Below, piece by piece: positions 9,228 to 18,739 of a stretch of 64,000 nt of DNA. The stretch's first letter is position 1; the number at the start of each line of letters is the position of its first letter. Both the position numbers and the translations under genes were made by a program. The notes beneath the pieces were generated by a model. It made no database searches. It was not told the DNA's origin and saw only the letters and a list, made by a program, of their open reading frames with translations. Origin of the DNA: JBBATK01 sp044228285 (GTDB lineage: Bacteria; Bacteroidota; Ignavibacteria; Kapaibacteriales; NICIL-2); contig JBGAVD010000002.1 of assembly GCA_044228285.1 (NCBI GenBank), positions 740,898-804,897 on the forward strand. Reading direction: 5' to 3'.

Positions 9228-11993
9228 TTAGCGATAGTGCATGAGAGATATTGATGCGTATCTCTTTGCGTTGTGTCTCAATAACAGGGTGTAATGACCA
9301 GAAGCTAATGAGCTCAAATCGAATCTTCGTTCTAGCGTACCAGCTTCAACATGCTCACGAAGTACCTGAAGGACCCGAGCGCCACGATCATCATAGAGCT
9401 CCGCTTCAAGCAGACCAGGTGTCTTGATGCTGACGAGAAGGGTAGTGTTGTCGTTTGCAGGGTTTGGAGCCAGGCGACACTCTACACTTGTAGCTGTCGT
9501 TTCCTGAATGTTCGTTATCGGGCCATCATTAACGCCAACGCCCGCATAAGTTGTGTAGATACCGAGTCCGTGAGTCGCGATCGCCACAAACCCGTCGCTC
9601 GCTCGTGCTCGAATCATATTGACGTTAACAGCGGGGATTGCTTTGTACTGACGCCATACCGTCTTCATACCTTGAATAGTATCTGTCCAAAAGACCCCTG
9701 ACGTCGTGCCAAGCATATACAATGTCTTTGATTGATAGTGGAGAACCTCTAACCAACGGCAAGCAGGTCCGGCACCGCTTCCATCAGGAAACTCTTCTAA
9801 GTTGCTGGAAACACACTCCCATGACGTTCCACTATTGGAAGAATAGAAAACGCTTAAGACCTCATAATTGCTATAGACCACGAAGACTTTTGTGCCATCA
9901 TCAGGATCAACGGTGATGTTGTTAACATATCCTCCTGAAGGGAGGTTTGGCGTTGCAATGGACTTTGTCACAACTGAGCTTTTGTGGATACTGTCAATAC
10001 GAACCAAATTTCCATTACCAGATCCCACATAGATACGGTTCTTTGGTGTTTTGCATACACCAATGGCGGAAAGACCAGATCCAGCATAAGTAGAAAGAGG
10101 TATCTGTCTCCAGTTCAGTGAGGAGGTGGTTGTGTCGTTCGTATACGATATGCCAAAGATATTTGAGTTGCGCCACACAGAACTAGGTCCGAGAAGATAG
10201 AGAATTGAGTCGTGCTGGGGATCCAAGCGCATTGGTGCTATAAAGGAGAAGCTAAGACTGCGAGGTCGCAAGCACACCCACTTTTTCGCAGAGTCTAAGC
10301 TCTGGTCCATTTCTACGCGATAGACCTGACCACCTTGGAAGGATGGCAGAAAACATTTGTGCTTTGTTGTCATCTCGTTAATCATGCCATCTCCAGCTAG
10401 CAACCAACGCATTGACCGTCCATCACGTGAGCCAACATTTGAGTTGTTGTCCTGAGCTCCACCGACGATAACACCATCGTGATCTCCAGTTGGGTCCATT
10501 GCAACACTATAGAACTGCAGCGCCTTCAAATCGTTGTTGATACTCTTCCATTGAACCGATGGACTGAATGTTATATCATCAGTACGAAACACACCTCCAT
10601 CACATCCAATAGTAACTTTCTTAGGGTCTGAGGGATGGAACACGCTGACATGAAGGTCCGGATGACTCTGGTTATACAAGTACGGCTCAGCATTCAGAGG
10701 ATCCCATGACCGATCTTTTAGGTATTGTTTGCTATATCCTGCCACATGACTCACTTTGGTTGAAGTTGCAAATCCGTCTGTCGTGTAGTACAGACTTGTG
10801 CCGCCAACGAGCAATGTGTTCTCATTGCTCGGGCTTACATCGAGCGACATACAGAAACCATTTTGGGTCTGAAGGAGAGAACCAACCCAAGAACTGCGAT
10901 TGGTCCAGGTTCCGCCGGCACCGTCACCAGCGCCCGAGATATATGCATACTTCCAAATGTTCGGGCTGTTGGGAAAGCTAGAGGAACGATAAATCCAAAC
11001 TACTTTTGGGTTTGACGGGGCTACAGCCAAGCGAACACGCCCATTAATTTGCCCGAACGAAGAGCCGGATGAAATGTTGGTCCATTCCAAGCCGTCTTCA
11101 GAGCGCCATACTCCAGCAAAGCTACTACCGCTGATCGCTGCGTAGACAACTCCAGTTTTACTCACTCCAACGTCAGTCCAAATGGTCTGTGACTCGCCTT
11201 CATTACCTAGGACATTAATCCAGACTTTCCCACCGTCATTAGTTCGCATGATGCAACCATTGCAAGCAGCATAGACAATATTACTGTCGCTACGCGAAGC
11301 ATCGATTGCTAATGAAGTAGTAAAGTGGAATGGCGATTCTGGTGCTCCTAGACGCGGAGTACTCGTTGCTTCAAGCTTCTGCCAACTTTTCGCACTGTCA
11401 GTCGACTTGTAAATGCCAAAACCGATATCCCATTGGTACTGAGGGTACCCACCTGTCGAAAACTGCTCACCGGTTCCATAGTACCAAACGTGGTGGAAAC
11501 CAGGGCGCGTATCTTGAATAAGACAGCTCGAGCTATGAGGTTCACGGTCATTAGTCGTCTTTACCCAGTGTAGTCCATCATTGGTTGAGCGCCAGATTCC
11601 GCCACCTGCGGTGCCCGCGACTAGTGTGGACTCGTTATCGACATCGAGAGCTAACGAGCGAGTTCTACCACCAGTGCGAACAACACCATGCTGAAGAAGT
11701 GAGTCTGAACTCATTCGCAAGAGTTCATCTGCTGCACCTGGAACAGCGAAAGGAAAGGCATTGTTCTTCGCGTTGAGCTGTGCCACAAAAGCGGCTTCGC
11801 GCGCTGTGATATTCTCCGGCATTTTGTTCGTGATCGGATTTCTTGTGCGCTGGAATTCATAGCGTGCGACCGCATCCCGATCTTCGACGGAACCAATCTC
11901 CAAGGGATCGTCGCCAAAGGTGGTTGAGTGACGATACCATTCGCCAAAACCAAAGCTAAGGCAGACCAAAGCAAGTGCGAGAAGATGCTTCAT
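9228..11993 (-). CDS. giant secreted beta-propeller (sortilin/VPS10-like) T9SS cargo
   Basis: A 921-aa exported protein with a signal peptide (about 1-17) and a long beta-propeller region built of BNR/Asp-box-like blades. Examples are GGGIWRSTNDGLHW, GIYKSTDSAKSW and IMRTNDGGKVW, at intervals across residues 90-820. The C-terminal 80 or so residues match a type A T9SS sorting domain (RLAPNPANDNTTLL ... LASGHYTLLL). It is clearly paralogous to the protein at 58652-61429: both open with a GGRT segment followed by a GG-GGIWRS blade. The substrate is unknown; similar propellers include glycoside-binding and sialidase-like folds, but I see no sialidase catalytic residues. A 7-bp inverted repeat at 12021-12045 lies just upstream and may be an operator. 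Confidence 0.87.
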   Translation of the reverse strand: MKHLLALALVCLSFGFGEWYRHSTTFGDDPLEIGSVEDRDAVARYEFQRTRNPITNKMPENITAREAAFVAQLNAKNNAFPFAVPGAADELLRMSSDSLLQHGVVRTGGRTRSLALDVDNESTLVAGTAGGGIWRSTNDGLHWVKTTNDREPHSSSCLIQDTRPGFHHVWYYGTGEQFSTGGYPQYQWDIGFGIYKSTDSAKSWQKLEATSTPRLGAPESPFHFTTSLAIDASRSDSNIVYAACNGCIMRTNDGGKVWINVLGNEGESQTIWTDVGVSKTGVVYAAISGSSFAGVWRSEDGLEWTNISSGSSFGQINGRVRLAVAPSNPKVVWIYRSSSFPNSPNIWKYAYISGAGDGAGGTWTNRSSWVGSLLQTQNGFCMSLDVSPSNENTLLVGGTSLYYTTDGFATSTKVSHVAGYSKQYLKDRSWDPLNAEPYLYNQSHPDLHVSVFHPSDPKKVTIGCDGGVFRTDDITFSPSVQWKSINNDLKALQFYSVAMDPTGDHDGVIVGGAQDNNSNVGSRDGRSMRWLLAGDGMINEMTTKHKCFLPSFQGGQVYRVEMDQSLDSAKKWVCLRPRSLSFSFIAPMRLDPQHDSILYLLGPSSVWRNSNIFGISYTNDTTTSSLNWRQIPLSTYAGSGLSAIGVCKTPKNRIYVGSGNGNLVRIDSIHKSSVVTKSIATPNLPSGGYVNNITVDPDDGTKVFVVYSNYEVLSVFYSSNSGTSWECVSSNLEEFPDGSGAGPACRWLEVLHYQSKTLYMLGTTSGVFWTDTIQGMKTVWRQYKAIPAVNVNMIRARASDGFVAIATHGLGIYTTYAGVGVNDGPITNIQETTATSVECRLAPNPANDNTTLLVSIKTPGLLEAELYDDRGARVLQVLREHVEAGTLERRFDLSSLASGHYTLLLRHNAKRYASISLMHYR

Positions 11994-12020
11994 ACAAGAC
12001 CCCTGATAAGTGAAGGCTGG

Positions 12021-12045
12021 TTACGGGCAGATTTCTATCCCGTAA
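12021..12045. promoter_or_regulatory. inverted repeat upstream of the propeller gene
   Basis: TTACGGG and CCCGTAA, separated by 11 bases, lie 28 bases before the minus-strand start at 11993. Half-sites one helical turn apart with this length would suit a dimeric repressor or activator. No regulator can be named. The rest of the 12000-12226 gap shows nothing recognisable. Confidence 0.3.
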
Positions 12046-12226
12046 TTCAGACAGTAAAATAGCACCAATTCTCTTGTTAGTTGCATGGTCGACGTTGTTA
12101 ACACTTTGGCGTACGATGTGCGGACCTCCCTTGAATCATCCGAAGCTAAATCTGTGAGGTTACATCAAAGGCAGCAAGCCACGTATATACACGTTCGGAA
12201 ACAGAGTGTAGCTTGGGCTATGAGTC

Positions 12227-13108
12227 TCAATAGGTCTTCTCTTTGAAATGAAGAACCTTTAAATCCTCAAAGAGTTGGCGAGTTTTCTCTATTCCTTCTG
12301 GGGGATTGCAGTTGAAGTAATAAAAGGCTTCCAAGTCCCTTTCCGTCATGCCGAGCTGGACGGTTCCTTGAGATTTGTGTTCAGCAACCAGCCATGCAAG
12401 AATGATCTTATAGCTCAGAGCCTTTTTGAAACCAAATCGCGTGCTGAGATCAAAAACAAAGGGTTCCGTATCAGTTTTGATGCTCGTGATAGGGAAGGCT
12501 TCGAGAGTCTTTGGCAGTTTCATCAGAGAGTCCTTTCGTGCAAAACCCACCCCGAGAATGATGGGGCGCTTCGATCCCATCGCCACTACTTGTTCCAGTG
12601 CCAATATGCTTGCGCCCTTGTGTGCACCGTGGGTCTCAGGAGTTGGTAACAGGCAAAACACGAAGTCATATGCGCCATTGCTCAGAATCTTTGCCAGTTG
12701 TCGTGAGATGGCACTCGTATCCCATGCCTGAGTGAACACCTCGTTCACATCCGTGGTAAACCGTTGATCCCAGTGTTCGAGAAAGAAGATGTTGCGAATA
12801 CCAATCACTTTGCCGGCATTCATCATCTCTTGCTTACGAATGCGAGGAAGGTGTTGGCGACCAACCTTTTCGTCGGTGAGTTCGAGCCCATACCAATCTT
12901 CAGCTAAGGTTGAGTACTTAAAACCACCTTCACCATTGGTCAATAAGCAAAGGTCTACCGTTCCCTGTAAATCATGAGTGATTTTATAAACGGTTGCTGC
13001 GCAACCGCTTTCGTCGTCAGGGTGTGCATTGATGATCAAGACTCGTGGTCCTGCCGCGAACATACAGAGGTTGAGAGCGAAAAGAAAGAAGGGAAGGAGA
13101 AGGCGCAT
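12227..13108 (-). CDS. secreted PIG-L (LmbE-like) deacetylase
   Basis: Zinc-dependent N-acetyl hydrolase of the PIG-L family, which removes acetyl groups from GlcNAc-containing sugars or conjugates. The ATG at 13108 is chosen over an upstream TTG because it gives a standard signal peptide (about 20 residues, RLLLPFFLF core, cut near FAAG). The zinc motif AHPDDE is at residues 28-33 (H29, D31, D32), and a second histidine pair lies in HGAHK near residue 160. Most PIG-L enzymes are cytoplasmic; export suggests action on periplasmic or external glycans. A 7-bp palindrome at 12991-13007 overlaps the GCAA codons after the motif, but it sits in the conserved core and may be coincidence. Confidence 0.85.
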   Translation of the reverse strand: MRLLLPFFLFALNLCMFAAGPRVLIINAHPDDESGCAATVYKITHDLQGTVDLCLLTNGEGGFKYSTLAEDWYGLELTDEKVGRQHLPRIRKQEMMNAGKVIGIRNIFFLEHWDQRFTTDVNEVFTQAWDTSAISRQLAKILSNGAYDFVFCLLPTPETHGAHKGASILALEQVVAMGSKRPIILGVGFARKDSLMKLPKTLEAFPITSIKTDTEPFVFDLSTRFGFKKALSYKIILAWLVAEHKSQGTVQLGMTERDLEAFYYFNCNPPEGIEKTRQLFEDLKVLHFKEKTY

Positions 13109-13288
13109 AGATGACGAGAACAAATACGTGAAAGAAATCTAATGAGCGATAGCAGACGTAGACAATCGGTATTCAATTGTGCGGAGTAAATTACGCTAGA
13201 TCCGCTAATTTCGTTGGTCGACTATGTGCAACGATGCCAATGCGCATTAATGCCATGTTTGGTAGCTGACATTCATGCATTGAGGAAT

Positions 13289-13927
13289 ATGCTTCCCAGT
13301 TTTCCTTTTCAACATTTGGAGTTGTGTCACCCTTCTGTTCTCAGCGAGGAGCTACTCCTGCATGCCTATTGCAGCTCCTTCTTTCCAATGGCAGAAATTG
13401 GTGGTATGATCCGATGGCATTCACCAGATCCTAGAGCGATCTTTCCTCTGAGTTCATTGAAAGTGTCGCGTAGCGTGCGTAAGAGTGTAGAGAAGTCAGG
13501 TTTTGTTCAAACAATTGACCAGGCTTTTGCTGACGTGATCGAAGCATGTAGTCGTCGAGACCTGGAAGACGAAGTCTGGATTTCGGACGATATCATCGAT
13601 ATCTACTCGCAGCTGCACGATCAAGGTGTTGTTCATTCGGTTGAAACGTGGTCAGAAGGAGAGCTTGTAGGCGGATTGTACGGAGTCAGCATCGGTGCTG
13701 CGTTCTTTGGAGAGTCGATGTTCTCTACGAAAAGCAACGCGTCGAAGGCTGCTTTTGCCTTTCTCATCAACTGGCTACAGGCAAAAGGTTATCAGTTACT
13801 AGATACACAGTACCTCAATCATTTTACCCAGCAGCTTGGTGCGATCGAACTACCGAGAGAGACTTACCTCTCGTTGCTTCAGGAGGCCATTTCTGAGCCA
13901 CGAGAATTTAGGAGTCCGTCAGAATGA
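13289..13927 (+). CDS. aat: leucyl/phenylalanyl-tRNA--protein transferase
   Basis: Cytoplasmic enzyme that adds Leu or Phe from aminoacyl-tRNA to N-terminal Lys/Arg, marking proteins for ClpAP (N-end rule). The 212-aa product has the family segments SEELLLHAY, FFPM, IRWHSPDPRAIFPL, a central GGLYGVSIGAAFFGESMFS and the C-terminal HFTQQLGAIELPRETYLSLL. The reading frame extends upstream to a TTG at 13214, but homology starts near the ATG at 13289, which has GAGG close upstream. Its stop overlaps the start of the next gene by four bases (ATGA), indicating translational coupling to the OmpA-type lipoprotein. Confidence 0.93.
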   Translation: MLPSFPFQHLELCHPSVLSEELLLHAYCSSFFPMAEIGGMIRWHSPDPRAIFPLSSLKVSRSVRKSVEKSGFVQTIDQAFADVIEACSRRDLEDEVWISDDIIDIYSQLHDQGVVHSVETWSEGELVGGLYGVSIGAAFFGESMFSTKSNASKAAFAFLINWLQAKGYQLLDTQYLNHFTQQLGAIELPRETYLSLLQEAISEPREFRSPSE

Positions 13928-15639
13928 AGTGTCGCAGATCTATCATCCTCCTGTGCAGTGTCTACCTGTACTCTTGCACTTCGTTCACACCTCCTCGGCA
14001 GATTGCGGAGTGTCCCCCAAAGCCTATCGTTCAATGCACACCCTCGGCGTGCATGTTAGCAGATACAGATACAGCTGATGGTTCGTCACAAGAATTCTAT
14101 TATCCTATACGACCTGTTAAAGGCCTAAATAGCACGGCACAAGAATGGAGTGTTCACTTTTTAACCACAAAGAGTCAGCTCCTCAGCCTCGGCGAACCAG
14201 GGTCTATGTTCGTTCGTAGTATGTCGCTCCCTCGCTTTGATTCAGCGGTTGTAGAGAAGACTCTCGGAGCTGTCCTTGCCAAGCAGACGCCAGCCGGTTA
14301 CGGAACGATCACTTCTGCCCAACCTCTGATTCTCGGTGCTTACAGTAATGAGGTGCGTGATACCGTTGCTGCGCTCTACACTGCTACTATGACGGCCGAT
14401 AGCCTGAGAGAGCTGAAGAGACTGCAAACAGCAGACACGATGCCTGGCTGGAATAGCCACCCATCTACAAGTCCAGACAACAAGCTGTTGTTTTTTGCAT
14501 CGAATCGTCCAGGCGGTTACGGTGGTACCGACATTTGGTATATGCGACGCACAAAGGATGGCGGCTGGTCCATGGCGTACAACGCTGGACCTCAGATCAA
14601 TACTGCCTGCGATGAACTGTGTCCATTCATGTGCCCAGATTCAAAGACTCTACTTTTTGCCTCTTCTGGGCATGACACCTACGGTGGTTATGACATTTTC
14701 CGTTGTGAGATTTCTCAAAGTAAAAAGTCTTCCGACGCTCTTGATCTCAGTCCCGTGATAAACCTTGGTTCACCTTTGAACGGCCCTTCCGATGAGCTCT
14801 TTGCATCCACTCCTTCAACGAGTACTGAGCTTCTCTATTTCTCATCAAACCGAAAAGCCGGGGCAGACTTTGATATCTATGTCCGAAAGAAAGAGAAGAC
14901 ATCCGTCAAAGATCGAAACATCGTGAAGAAGTCTGTTGACATTGATTCGACAAGAGCGGATGATTTTGTAGAGAATGACCGTGATTCGATCACTATCCGT
15001 GGGCGTTTGTTCACGGTGAACAGAAGAGTGGTCGTGCGCGGCGAAGTCTTCGCCCGCGACGTACGACGTCGTCGCGTTGTGAGTAGGACTATTAGTAATG
15101 ATTCTGGTGACTATGAGCTACGAGTGCCGCTTCTGCGCGACATTGAAGTCGTTGCTCAGTCTGATGAAGGTTTCTATGACAGCTATCGCTACACGCGATC
15201 ACCACGCGATACAAGTCGCAACATTGAGCATCAATTCACGGTACCAGAAGTAATGGCGTTGCGCATCAACTTTCCGGAGAATGTTTCTCAGGAGCCATAT
15301 AAGAATGTTCTTGACTCAAACGGACTCGAAACCCAGCAGCAGTGGATTGAATCGCTAGACCTTGTAGCGGATAACTTGAAACGCTCTAAAGACCTCATCA
15401 AGCGTGTGATATTGGTAGGGCATACCGATGAGAATGGTACTAATGAGTACAATTTGGGTTTAGGAAAACGCAGGGTTGAATTCGTCGTTGATGAGTTAGT
15501 GAAGCGAGGTATCAATAGAAACCTGTTTCAGAGTCGCTCAGCCGGAGAAATGGAGCCTTTGCCACGTCGCAAAGACGAAGTATTGGAGACGTACTACAAG
15601 CGAAACCGTAGAGTTGAGCTCACAAAGATTATGCGTTAA
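13924..15639 (+). CDS. OmpA-family lipoprotein with PD40 repeats (PorE-like architecture)
   Basis: A 571-aa lipoprotein with signal sequence and lipobox LYSC (Cys18), expected in the outer membrane facing the periplasm. Domains in order: about 150 residues without clear identity; WD40/PD40-like blades (about 175-320, with FFASNRPGGYGGTDIW, LLFASSGHDTYGGYDIF and LYFSSNRKAGADFDIY); a carboxypeptidase-regulatory-like beta sandwich (about 355-425, RGEVFARD ... DSGDYELRVPL); and an OmpA-type peptidoglycan-binding domain (about 470-570, GHTDENGTNEYNLGLGKRRVEFV). That order matches PorE of the type IX secretion system except that the N-terminal TPR is not evident. The start overlaps aat by four bases. 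Its stop shares four bases with the stop of the convergent permease gene. Confidence 0.8.
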   Translation: MKCRRSIILLCSVYLYSCTSFTPPRQIAECPPKPIVQCTPSACMLADTDTADGSSQEFYYPIRPVKGLNSTAQEWSVHFLTTKSQLLSLGEPGSMFVRSMSLPRFDSAVVEKTLGAVLAKQTPAGYGTITSAQPLILGAYSNEVRDTVAALYTATMTADSLRELKRLQTADTMPGWNSHPSTSPDNKLLFFASNRPGGYGGTDIWYMRRTKDGGWSMAYNAGPQINTACDELCPFMCPDSKTLLFASSGHDTYGGYDIFRCEISQSKKSSDALDLSPVINLGSPLNGPSDELFASTPSTSTELLYFSSNRKAGADFDIYVRKKEKTSVKDRNIVKKSVDIDSTRADDFVENDRDSITIRGRLFTVNRRVVVRGEVFARDVRRRRVVSRTISNDSGDYELRVPLLRDIEVVAQSDEGFYDSYRYTRSPRDTSRNIEHQFTVPEVMALRINFPENVSQEPYKNVLDSNGLETQQQWIESLDLVADNLKRSKDLIKRVILVGHTDENGTNEYNLGLGKRRVEFVVDELVKRGINRNLFQSRSAGEMEPLPRRKDEVLETYYKRNRRVELTKIMR

Positions 15640-17075
15640 CCTTCCTGGGCTTCATTCTTCTTGCGAACGAAGTACCAGTAGAGAGGTGCACCGCTCAAGC
15701 TAAGAAACAAGCCGTTCAGAGAGGGAATGGAGGCACTGCTTCCTTGCTGAAAGGCGTAGATGTCTGCCCAAAGAGTGCTTCCAACAAAGGCTGTAGCGAC
15801 AAGGATGAAGACAATGGGAACATAAGGATAGGCCCAAACTCTGTATGGTCTTGGTGCGTCCGGCATTTTACGGCGGAGAACAAAAACGCCGTACGCACTC
15901 ATTGCATAGTAGATCCAGCTCACGAAGATGAGCATGTCAGTGAGTGTTTCGAAACTACCACTAAGCACGAGCACGCACGACCATAAGGCTTGCACAATGA
16001 GAGAGATGTGAGGCGTTGCAAATCGTGGATGCACAGACGCCATCGACGGAAAGAACAAGCGGTCTTTCGCCATAGCAAAGTAAACTCTCGCGCTGTTGAG
16101 AATGGTCCCGTTGGTTGCACCAAGTGTTGAAATCATCACTGCAAGAGCGATAAAGGAAGCTCCTGCCGAACCCATGACTTTCTTGCATACATCTGCTGCA
16201 ACAAGCGATGACTGTGCCATTTCACTCATTGGAAGAATGTAGATGTACGCACTGTTGATTGCCACATAGAGGATGATGACCGAAACGACAGACAGAAACA
16301 AAGCCCTTGGAAGTGTCTTTTGAGCATCTCGAATCTCTCCACCCACGTACGAAATGCTGCCCCAGCCATCATAAGCCCAGAAAGCTTTCGATAGAGCTAA
16401 GCTAAGTGCAGCCATAAGTGCAAATCCAGATGGAGTCGTTAGGCTGCTGCTCTGAAAGTTCTGGACACTGCCTCCAGGAGAGCTGAAACAGAGTGCGATG
16501 ATCGCGAGTAGAGCCAACACCTTCAAGCTGCTAAAGACTGTAGATACTTTGCCGCCATTCTCGACCCCGCGTATGTTGACATAGCTAAGGCTTACAATCA
16601 CTGCACAACTCAGTGCTTTGCAACCAATGTTGTCGAGAACCGAGATCGTCCCCAACAGAGGTAGATGTAACGACCACTGTTGAACAAGCTCAGGAGAGCA
16701 TTGTCCAAGCGGAAAGACGCTATTGGTGTAGTCGCTGAAAACATACGCGATGGCTGCAATGGAGCCACTTTGAATAACTGCAAACACCGACCAACCGCTA
16801 ATGAAAGCAAATGCATTTCCGTACATGCGTTGGTAGTATTTGTAGTGTCCTCCGGTTTCTGGCATCATAGCTGCCACCTCAGCCAAGCTTAAAGCGCCAA
16901 AGAGTGTGACCAATCCAGCGAAGATCCAAACTCCTAACAGTAGCTCTGGCGAACCAACGAGTGCTGCCATCGGTGCAGCTTTCTTAAAAATGCCTGATCC
17001 AATCATAGTGCCCATGATGATGGCACAGACGTGGGTAAAAGTGAGCTGTTTGCGCAGAGATGTGGAATCAGACAT
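15636..17075 (-). CDS. APC-family amino acid permease
   Basis: Inner-membrane transporter of 479 aa with about 12 predicted membrane segments. The N-terminal helix motif GTMIGSGIFKK matches the substrate-carboxylate binding loop of APC antiporters and uniporters. ALSLAEVAAMMPETGGHYKYYQ follows, and a FWAYDGWGSISYVGGEI segment is typical of the LAT-like (amino acid-polyamine) branch. Substrate cannot be set. It is a single gene, convergent with the PorE-like gene (TTAA shared by both stops), so no terminator fits between them. It is divergent from the MBL gene across a 255-base gap in which I see only the TATATTTG box. Confidence 0.9.
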   Translation of the reverse strand: MSDSTSLRKQLTFTHVCAIIMGTMIGSGIFKKAAPMAALVGSPELLLGVWIFAGLVTLFGALSLAEVAAMMPETGGHYKYYQRMYGNAFAFISGWSVFAVIQSGSIAAIAYVFSDYTNSVFPLGQCSPELVQQWSLHLPLLGTISVLDNIGCKALSCAVIVSLSYVNIRGVENGGKVSTVFSSLKVLALLAIIALCFSSPGGSVQNFQSSSLTTPSGFALMAALSLALSKAFWAYDGWGSISYVGGEIRDAQKTLPRALFLSVVSVIILYVAINSAYIYILPMSEMAQSSLVAADVCKKVMGSAGASFIALAVMISTLGATNGTILNSARVYFAMAKDRLFFPSMASVHPRFATPHISLIVQALWSCVLVLSGSFETLTDMLIFVSWIYYAMSAYGVFVLRRKMPDAPRPYRVWAYPYVPIVFILVATAFVGSTLWADIYAFQQGSSASIPSLNGLFLSLSGAPLYWYFVRKKNEAQEG

Positions 17076-17192
17076 AGGCTGTTTTATGGTTGCATTGAGT
17101 AGCCGACGAATCTATGACGAAATTGTCGACCGATGTCCGCTTTTCGGTTGTGTACCCAGCCCTTCCAGCGTGATACCTGGCTAGCAAACCGC

Positions 17193-17200
17193 TATATTTG
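17193..17200 (+). promoter_or_regulatory. candidate -7 promoter box upstream of the MBL hydrolase
   Basis: TATATTTG, an exact TAnnTTTG match in the divergent gap. It would leave a leader of about 125 bases before the ATG at 17331, which is long, so the link to that gene is tentative. Confidence 0.3.
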
Positions 17201-17330
17201 AGTCTGTTTGTCGCAAAAGAAAGTCTCACGGATTGTATGGACGAGGGCTACGCTCGCAAGAGAATGTCTCTGTTTACGTCAATGTTCTTAGTTCTCGCAG
17301 CTATCGATTTCTGGTCACAATTATTCGAGT

Positions 17331-17987
17331 ATGCAACATCCTCTTGGTTTATCAATACAAACTATCTGCAGTGGTCCAGTAGAAACGAACGGATATATCC
17401 TGGTCGACGAAGCCACAATGAAGGCGGTTATCGTGGATGCACCGATGGACAGTGCCTCGTGGTTCATCGACAGAATTCGGAAAGGTGGATGGCATGTTCA
17501 GGAGTTGTGGTTAACCCACTCACACTGGGATCATATGGCTGACTGTGCCATATTGAAGCGAGAACTTGATCTTCAAATTCTCCTTCATCCTTCTGACGAG
17601 TATCGTATGGAGGATCCGAATGCACATACCGTATTCGAGTTGCCTTTTCAGCTTGAAGCTGTCAAAGTTGATAAGCACTTCCGGCACGGAGAGATTTTGA
17701 GACTTGGTTCACAGAGCTGGGAACTTCGTCATACACCCGGGCATACCGAAGGGGGAGTGTGCTTTATCAATCATGATGAATCTATCGTTGTTGCAGGCGA
17801 CACTCTTTTCCATGGAAGTGTAGGGCGTACGGATCTGCCTGGAGGCGACACTGAAACGCTCATCGCTTCTATTCACAGAGAATTGCTGAGTTTAGACGAT
17901 CACTATCGTGTGCTCTGCGGGCACATGGACGCTACAACCATTGGAGAAGAGCGAGAGTTCAATCCCTTTTTACAAGACCAGGCATAA
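17331..17987 (+). CDS. MBL-fold metallo-hydrolase (glyoxalase II-like)
   Basis: A 218-aa cytoplasmic metallo-beta-lactamase-fold hydrolase with the full binuclear metal set: H63-x-H65-x-D67-H68 in THSHWDH, H138 in PGHT, D157 in AGDTLF and H198 in CGH. The segment SVGRTDLPGGD is typical of the YcbL/glyoxalase II-like subfamily, which hydrolyses thioesters such as S-lactoylglutathione. It is shorter than true glyoxalase II (about 250 aa) and lacks its C-terminal substrate domain, so the substrate is open. lptE follows after 21 bases and may be cotranscribed. Confidence 0.9.
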   Translation: MQHPLGLSIQTICSGPVETNGYILVDEATMKAVIVDAPMDSASWFIDRIRKGGWHVQELWLTHSHWDHMADCAILKRELDLQILLHPSDEYRMEDPNAHTVFELPFQLEAVKVDKHFRHGEILRLGSQSWELRHTPGHTEGGVCFINHDESIVVAGDTLFHGSVGRTDLPGGDTETLIASIHRELLSLDDHYRVLCGHMDATTIGEEREFNPFLQDQA

Positions 17988-18008
17988 CACACCAACGAAC
18001 TCGATTAC

Positions 18009-18569
18009 ATGAATCTCCATTTTAACAACGGACAGATACGCAAAAGAGCTCAGCATTTGGGCTTTCAGTGGTTCAGGTCGGCAAGTATGCTCTTTGCAAT
18101 TTTCATCCTGACTTTGCTTACGAATTCCTGCTACTCTTTTCGAGGAAGCAGTGTTCCGCCGCACTTAAAGACAATTTCGCTGGCTAAAGTCGTTGATAAC
18201 TCCAATTTCGGCTCAGCAGTCTATAAAGATCTGTGTACCCAGTTTCTCACCGACCGATTCCGTGCTGAGAGTCTTTTACAGTTTGTAGATAAAGACGGTG
18301 ATGCACGCCTAGTAGCCGTGCTCACGGACATCAGAGACGAGGCAATTTCGGTGAAAAGTGGCGAAATTGAGCGAGAACGCAAGGTTCGGGTGAGTATAGA
18401 GGCAGAGTACTATGATGCAGTGAAGAAGCGACAAATCTTCAAGAAAAGCTTCTCCAATACCTCAGTTTTTGTGGTGGCCAATGCGATAACAGAGCGCGAC
18501 AAGGCAATTCGAACTGCGCTGAAACAAGATGTTGATGATATTCTGCTTGCGGTGGTATCCGGCTGGTAG
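18009..18569 (+). CDS. lptE: LptE-family LPS-assembly lipoprotein
   Basis: Outer-membrane lipoprotein that would plug and fold the LptD barrel for LPS insertion. The hydrophobic stretch ends in lipobox LTNSC (Cys41 counting from the ATG at 18009). The following CYSFRGSSVPPHLKTISLAKV is the usual start of LptE in Chlorobi/Bacteroidota, where the helper strand begins. The ATG at 18087 would give a more standard short signal peptide (Cys15), so the start is unsure. It lies 21 bases behind the MBL gene. LptD is not in the window. Together with LpxH it shows that the cell makes LPS. Confidence 0.82.
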   Translation: MNLHFNNGQIRKRAQHLGFQWFRSASMLFAIFILTLLTNSCYSFRGSSVPPHLKTISLAKVVDNSNFGSAVYKDLCTQFLTDRFRAESLLQFVDKDGDARLVAVLTDIRDEAISVKSGEIERERKVRVSIEAEYYDAVKKRQIFKKSFSNTSVFVVANAITERDKAIRTALKQDVDDILLAVVSGW

Positions 18570-18739
18570 TTATTTTTGTATTCATAGCGGAAACGGTAGC
18601 AGCAGTGATCCGCGCTCAACGTTAGAGGAAACCCCGATCCTTAGGTCTTGAGCCGTGATTCCGTTTCAATGCTTTTCTGGCGCGCAACGTCACCCGACGT
18701 AGTGTCTGTTTTTTTTTGTACTACATCCAAACTCAACAC

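Noticed and set aside
12991..13007. CGGTTGC/GCAACCG palindrome in the PIG-L gene
   Set aside because: It falls within the conserved core after AHPDDE; 7-bp stems with 3-base loops are expected several times in 64 kb.
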